Source of the DNA: Quadrisphaera sp. | GTDB lineage: Bacteria > Actinomycetota > Actinomycetes > Actinomycetales > Quadrisphaeraceae | NCBI GenBank assembly: GCA_029258695.1 | Contig: JARIBR010000263.1 | Location: 1-7,814 of the forward strand | Direction: 5' to 3' | DNA length: 7,814 bases | Part shown: piece after piece, positions 6,472 to 7,814 of the stretch | Position numbering within the stretch: the first letter of the stretch is position 1 | Layout: each line of letters begins with the position of its first letter | Program-made: the position numbers and the translations under genes | Notes under the pieces: generated by a model | What the model was told of the DNA's origin: nothing | What the model saw: the letters and a program-made list of their open reading frames with translations, nothing else | Database searches by the model: none

Positions 6472-6477
6472 TACACT
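6472..6477 (+). promoter_or_regulatory. -10 element (TACACT) for the tRNA-Trp/secE/nusG unit
   Basis: TACACT is a good TANNNT hexamer. It is followed at 6481-6490 by the perfect palindrome CCACCGGTGG, which covers the predicted start site near 6484. No strong -35 is visible 17-18 bases upstream. Transcription from here would give about 88 bases of 5' leader before tRNA-Trp. Confidence 0.5.
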
Positions 6478-6478
6478 G

Positions 6479-6568
6479 GTCCACCGGTGGATCGGCGCTG
6501 CCCTCGGGGCAGCGTGCGAGCGTTCGTCCGTCGGACGCCGTGGCCCCCACCGGGGCCGTCCACCGGTG
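6479..6568 (+). other. Structured leader upstream of tRNA-Trp with a repeated 11-mer
   Basis: GTCCACCGGTG occurs at 6479-6489 and again at 6558-6568. Between them are three inverted repeats. The first is an 8-bp perfect stem 6496-6503/6507-6514 with loop TCG. The second is a short CGTCC/GGACG hairpin at 6525-6537. The third is a 6-bp stem 6542-6547/6552-6557 with loop CACC. The second 11-mer ends 3 bases before the mature tRNA. The region probably forms the 5' precursor part of tRNA-Trp and may guide processing. A regulatory role is only inferred. Confidence 0.45.
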
Positions 6569-6571
6569 CTG

Positions 6572-6644
6572 AGGGTAGTGGCGCAACTGGTAGCGCACCG
6601 GTCTCCAAAACCGGCGGTTGCGGGTTCGAGTCCCGCCTGCCCTG
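6572..6644 (+). tRNA. tRNA-Trp (anticodon CCA)
   Basis: The acceptor stem pairs 6572-6578 with 6637-6643, with one U-G pair. The discriminator is G6644, as expected for bacterial tRNA-Trp. The anticodon stem pairs 6598-6602 with 6610-6614 around CTCCAAA, with CCA at 6605-6607. The T-arm is GCGGG-TTCGAGT-CCCGC. No CCA tail is encoded. It sits 100 bases before secE, the usual actinobacterial order, and probably shares its transcript. Confidence 0.97.
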
Positions 6645-6648
6645 CTGT

Positions 6649-6714
6649 CGCAGGCCACAGCCTCCGGCCGCGACCTGCGGCGGAGGGGGCCCGCGGCGTC
6701 GGGCCTCGACGCCG
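6649..6714 (+). other. Structured secE leader with two mutually exclusive hairpins
   Basis: Hairpin A pairs GGCCCG (6688-6693) with CGGGCC (6700-6705) over a 6-base loop. Hairpin B pairs CGGCGTCG (6694-6701) with CGACGCCG (6707-6714) over a 5-base loop. They share bases, so only one can form at a time. An upstream CGCAGG (6649-6654)/CCTGCG (6674-6679) pairing can form independently. The secE ribosome binding site begins about 14 bases after hairpin B. No known riboswitch or leader-peptide pattern is recognised. Confidence 0.35.
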
Positions 6715-6744
6715 TGCACCGATCGCTGGAGGAGTGAGGGGTCC

Positions 6745-6990
6745 ATGAGCCAGGTCACCCATGCGCCGCGGGAGCCCGGGGACCCCGCGGCGCCCAGCGG
6801 TCCGTTCGCCCGGCTGCTCGTCTTCCTCCGCCAGGTGGTGGCCGAGATGCGCAAGGTGGTCTACCCCAGCCGCCAGCAGGTGCTCACCTACACGGTGGTG
6901 GTGCTCGTCTTCGTGCTGGTGATCATGGCGTACGTCTCGCTCCTCGACTACGGGTTCGGCCGCCTCGTGCTCTGGGCCTTCGGCGGTTGA
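6745..6990 (+). CDS. secE: Preprotein translocase subunit SecE
   Basis: An 81-residue, single-span SecE of the short Gram-positive type. It clamps SecY within the SecYEG channel of the cytoplasmic membrane. A Pro-rich cytoplasmic tail (1-20) precedes an amphipathic helix carrying the SecE signature [20 protein letters not shown] (27-46). One hydrophobic transmembrane segment follows at about 48-67 and a short periplasmic end at 68-81. ATG 6745 is preceded by GGAGGA (6728-6733) and a closer GAGGG (6736-6740). nusG follows after 50 bases, the classic secE-nusG pair. Confidence 0.95.
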   Translation: MSQVTHAPREPGDPAAPSGPFARLLVFLRQVVAEMRKVVYPSRQQVLTYTVVVLVFVLVIMAYVSLLDYGFGRLVLWAFGG

Positions 6991-7040
6991 GCGAGCCCGC
7001 CACCGCCCCGCCCGACATCCCACAGGAAGCAGGTCCCACC

Positions 7041-7814
7041 GTGTCAGATCAGCCCTCCGAGGCCACCGACGTCGCCGAGCCGCTCGAGGACGCCTCCTCG
7101 ACCGACGACCCCACGACGACGGCGACCGACGACGCCACGGGCCAGCGTGGCGCGGACGGCGGTGCGGCCGACGACGGCGGCGTGGTCGACGGCGCTGACC
7201 TCGGGGCGCTCGACGACGGGGTCACCCCGGCGGCAGCGGGGGAGCCCGCGGAGCCCGCGGAGGACGAGGACGAGGACGTCGACCCCGTCGAGGAGTTCAG
7301 GGCCCAGCTCCGCTCCGCCGTCGGCGACTGGTACGTCGTGCACTCCTACGCCGGGTACGAGAACCGCGTCAAGGGGAACCTCGAGTCCCGCGTGGGCAGC
7401 CTCAACATGGAGGACTACATCTTCCAGGTGGAGGTCCCCATGGAGGACGTCCGCGAGATCAAGAACGGGCAGCCGAAGATGGTCCGCCGCGTGCGCATCC
7501 CCGGCTACGTCCTGGTGCGGATGGACCTCACCAACGAGTCGTGGGGCGCGGTGCGCCACACGCCGGGCGTCACCGGGTTCGTCGGGAACACCCACCAGCC
7601 GGTGCCGCTGAGCCACGACGAGGTCTTCTCGATGCTCAGCTCCACCATCGCGCCGAAGGAGGCCCCCTCCAAGAAGGCCCCGGTGATCACCACGGTGGAC
7701 CTCGAGGTGGGGCAGTCCGTCATCGTCAAGGAGGGCCCCTTCGAGACGATGCCCGCGACCATCGCCGAGATCGACGTCGCGGCCCGCAAGGTGCAGGTGC
7801 TCGTCTCCATCTTC
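7041..7814 (+). CDS. nusG: Transcription termination/antitermination factor NusG, 3' end outside window
   Basis: The open frame runs from GTG 7041 to the window edge, 258 codons with no stop. NusG binds RNA polymerase across its cleft and links it to Rho or to ribosomal protein S10. Residues 1-93 form a low-complexity acidic extension rich in Asp, Ala, Gly and Glu, including DEDEDVD (75-81). The NGN domain starts at [17 protein letters not shown] (95-111) and continues through YIFQVEVP (126-133), [11 protein letters not shown] (153-163) and TPGVTGFVG (174-182). A Lys/Pro linker (about 205-214) leads to the KOW domain, [19 protein letters not shown] (223-241), then KVQVLVSIF. About 15-20 C-terminal residues are missing if it resembles relatives, which usually continue GRxTPVEL. 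AGGAAG (7024-7029) may be the ribosome binding site. Ribosomal proteins L11 and L1 would be expected downstream. Confidence 0.96.
   Translation, partial: MSDQPSEATDVAEPLEDASSTDDPTTTATDDATGQRGADGGAADDGGVVDGADLGALDDGVTPAAAGEPAEPAEDEDEDVDPVEEFRAQLRSAVGDWYVVHSYAGYENRVKGNLESRVGSLNMEDYIFQVEVPMEDVREIKNGQPKMVRRVRIPGYVLVRMDLTNESWGAVRHTPGVTGFVGNTHQPVPLSHDEVFSMLSSTIAPKEAPSKKAPVITTVDLEVGQSVIVKEGPFETMPATIAEIDVAARKVQVLVSIF

Noticed and set aside
5310..6572. Plus-strand open frame of 420 codons opposite the aminotransferase gene
   Set aside because: The minus strand carries every aminotransferase motif. The plus frame is low-complexity Gly/Arg/Asp sequence with no family resemblance and runs into the tRNA-Trp gene.
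6372..6854. Upstream extension of the aminotransferase on the minus strand through tRNA-Trp into secE
   Set aside because: It would be antisense to tRNA-Trp and the secE start and has no domain. The GGGAGGA site 8 bases before GTG 6371 fixes the start.

Overview
The window is a high-GC chromosomal segment from an actinobacterium. The evidence is the very high G+C, the GTG starts, and a conserved gene order: tRNA-Thr, tRNA-Met, rpmG, two MaoC-fold dehydratases, murB, an aminotransferase, tRNA-Trp, secE, nusG. From memory, the same backbone occurs in mycobacteria (rpmG2-hadA-hadB-hadC-trpT-secE-nusG) and streptomycetes (rpmG-MaoC-MaoC-murB-aspC-trpT-secE-nusG). Absence of a hadC-like gene and presence of murB and aspC point to a non-mycolate actinomycete. 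The genus cannot be fixed from this sequence.

Layout. Positions 10-361 hold three tRNA genes (Tyr GTA, Thr GGT, Met CAT). A strong hairpin followed by a -10-like hexamer separates Tyr from Thr. Positions 433-1541 are a tight plus-strand cluster: ribosomal protein L33, then a HadA-like and a HadB-like dehydratase subunit whose reading frames overlap by 4 bases. A terminator-like hairpin follows. Positions 1679-3973 encode a 764-residue GH13 (alpha-amylase superfamily) enzyme that most resembles trehalose synthase. It has its own possible promoter and a two-copy direct repeat, and it looks like an accessory insertion in the conserved order. murB (4008-5075) has a -10 hexamer placed for a leaderless mRNA. 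It converges on the minus-strand aminotransferase gene (5103-6371), and a hairpin embraces both stop codons. A 200-base divergent region rich in repeats and hairpins leads to tRNA-Trp, then secE, then nusG, which runs off the end of the window. A rplK-rplA ribosomal protein cluster would be expected next.

How the parts fit. Most of the window is core machinery: translation (tRNAs, L33), protein export (SecE), transcription elongation (NusG), peptidoglycan precursor synthesis (MurB), fatty-acyl dehydration (HadAB-like) and amino-acid metabolism (aminotransferase). The GH13 gene is the only part with an accessory character. I found no phage, IS, CRISPR, toxin-antitoxin or defence genes and no clear sign of an undescribed multi-gene system. 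The points worth a second look are the GH13 gene and its altered region I, an L33 lacking one of four zinc-ligand cysteines, the leaderless murB start, the tRNA-Trp/secE leader structures and the long acidic NusG N-terminus.
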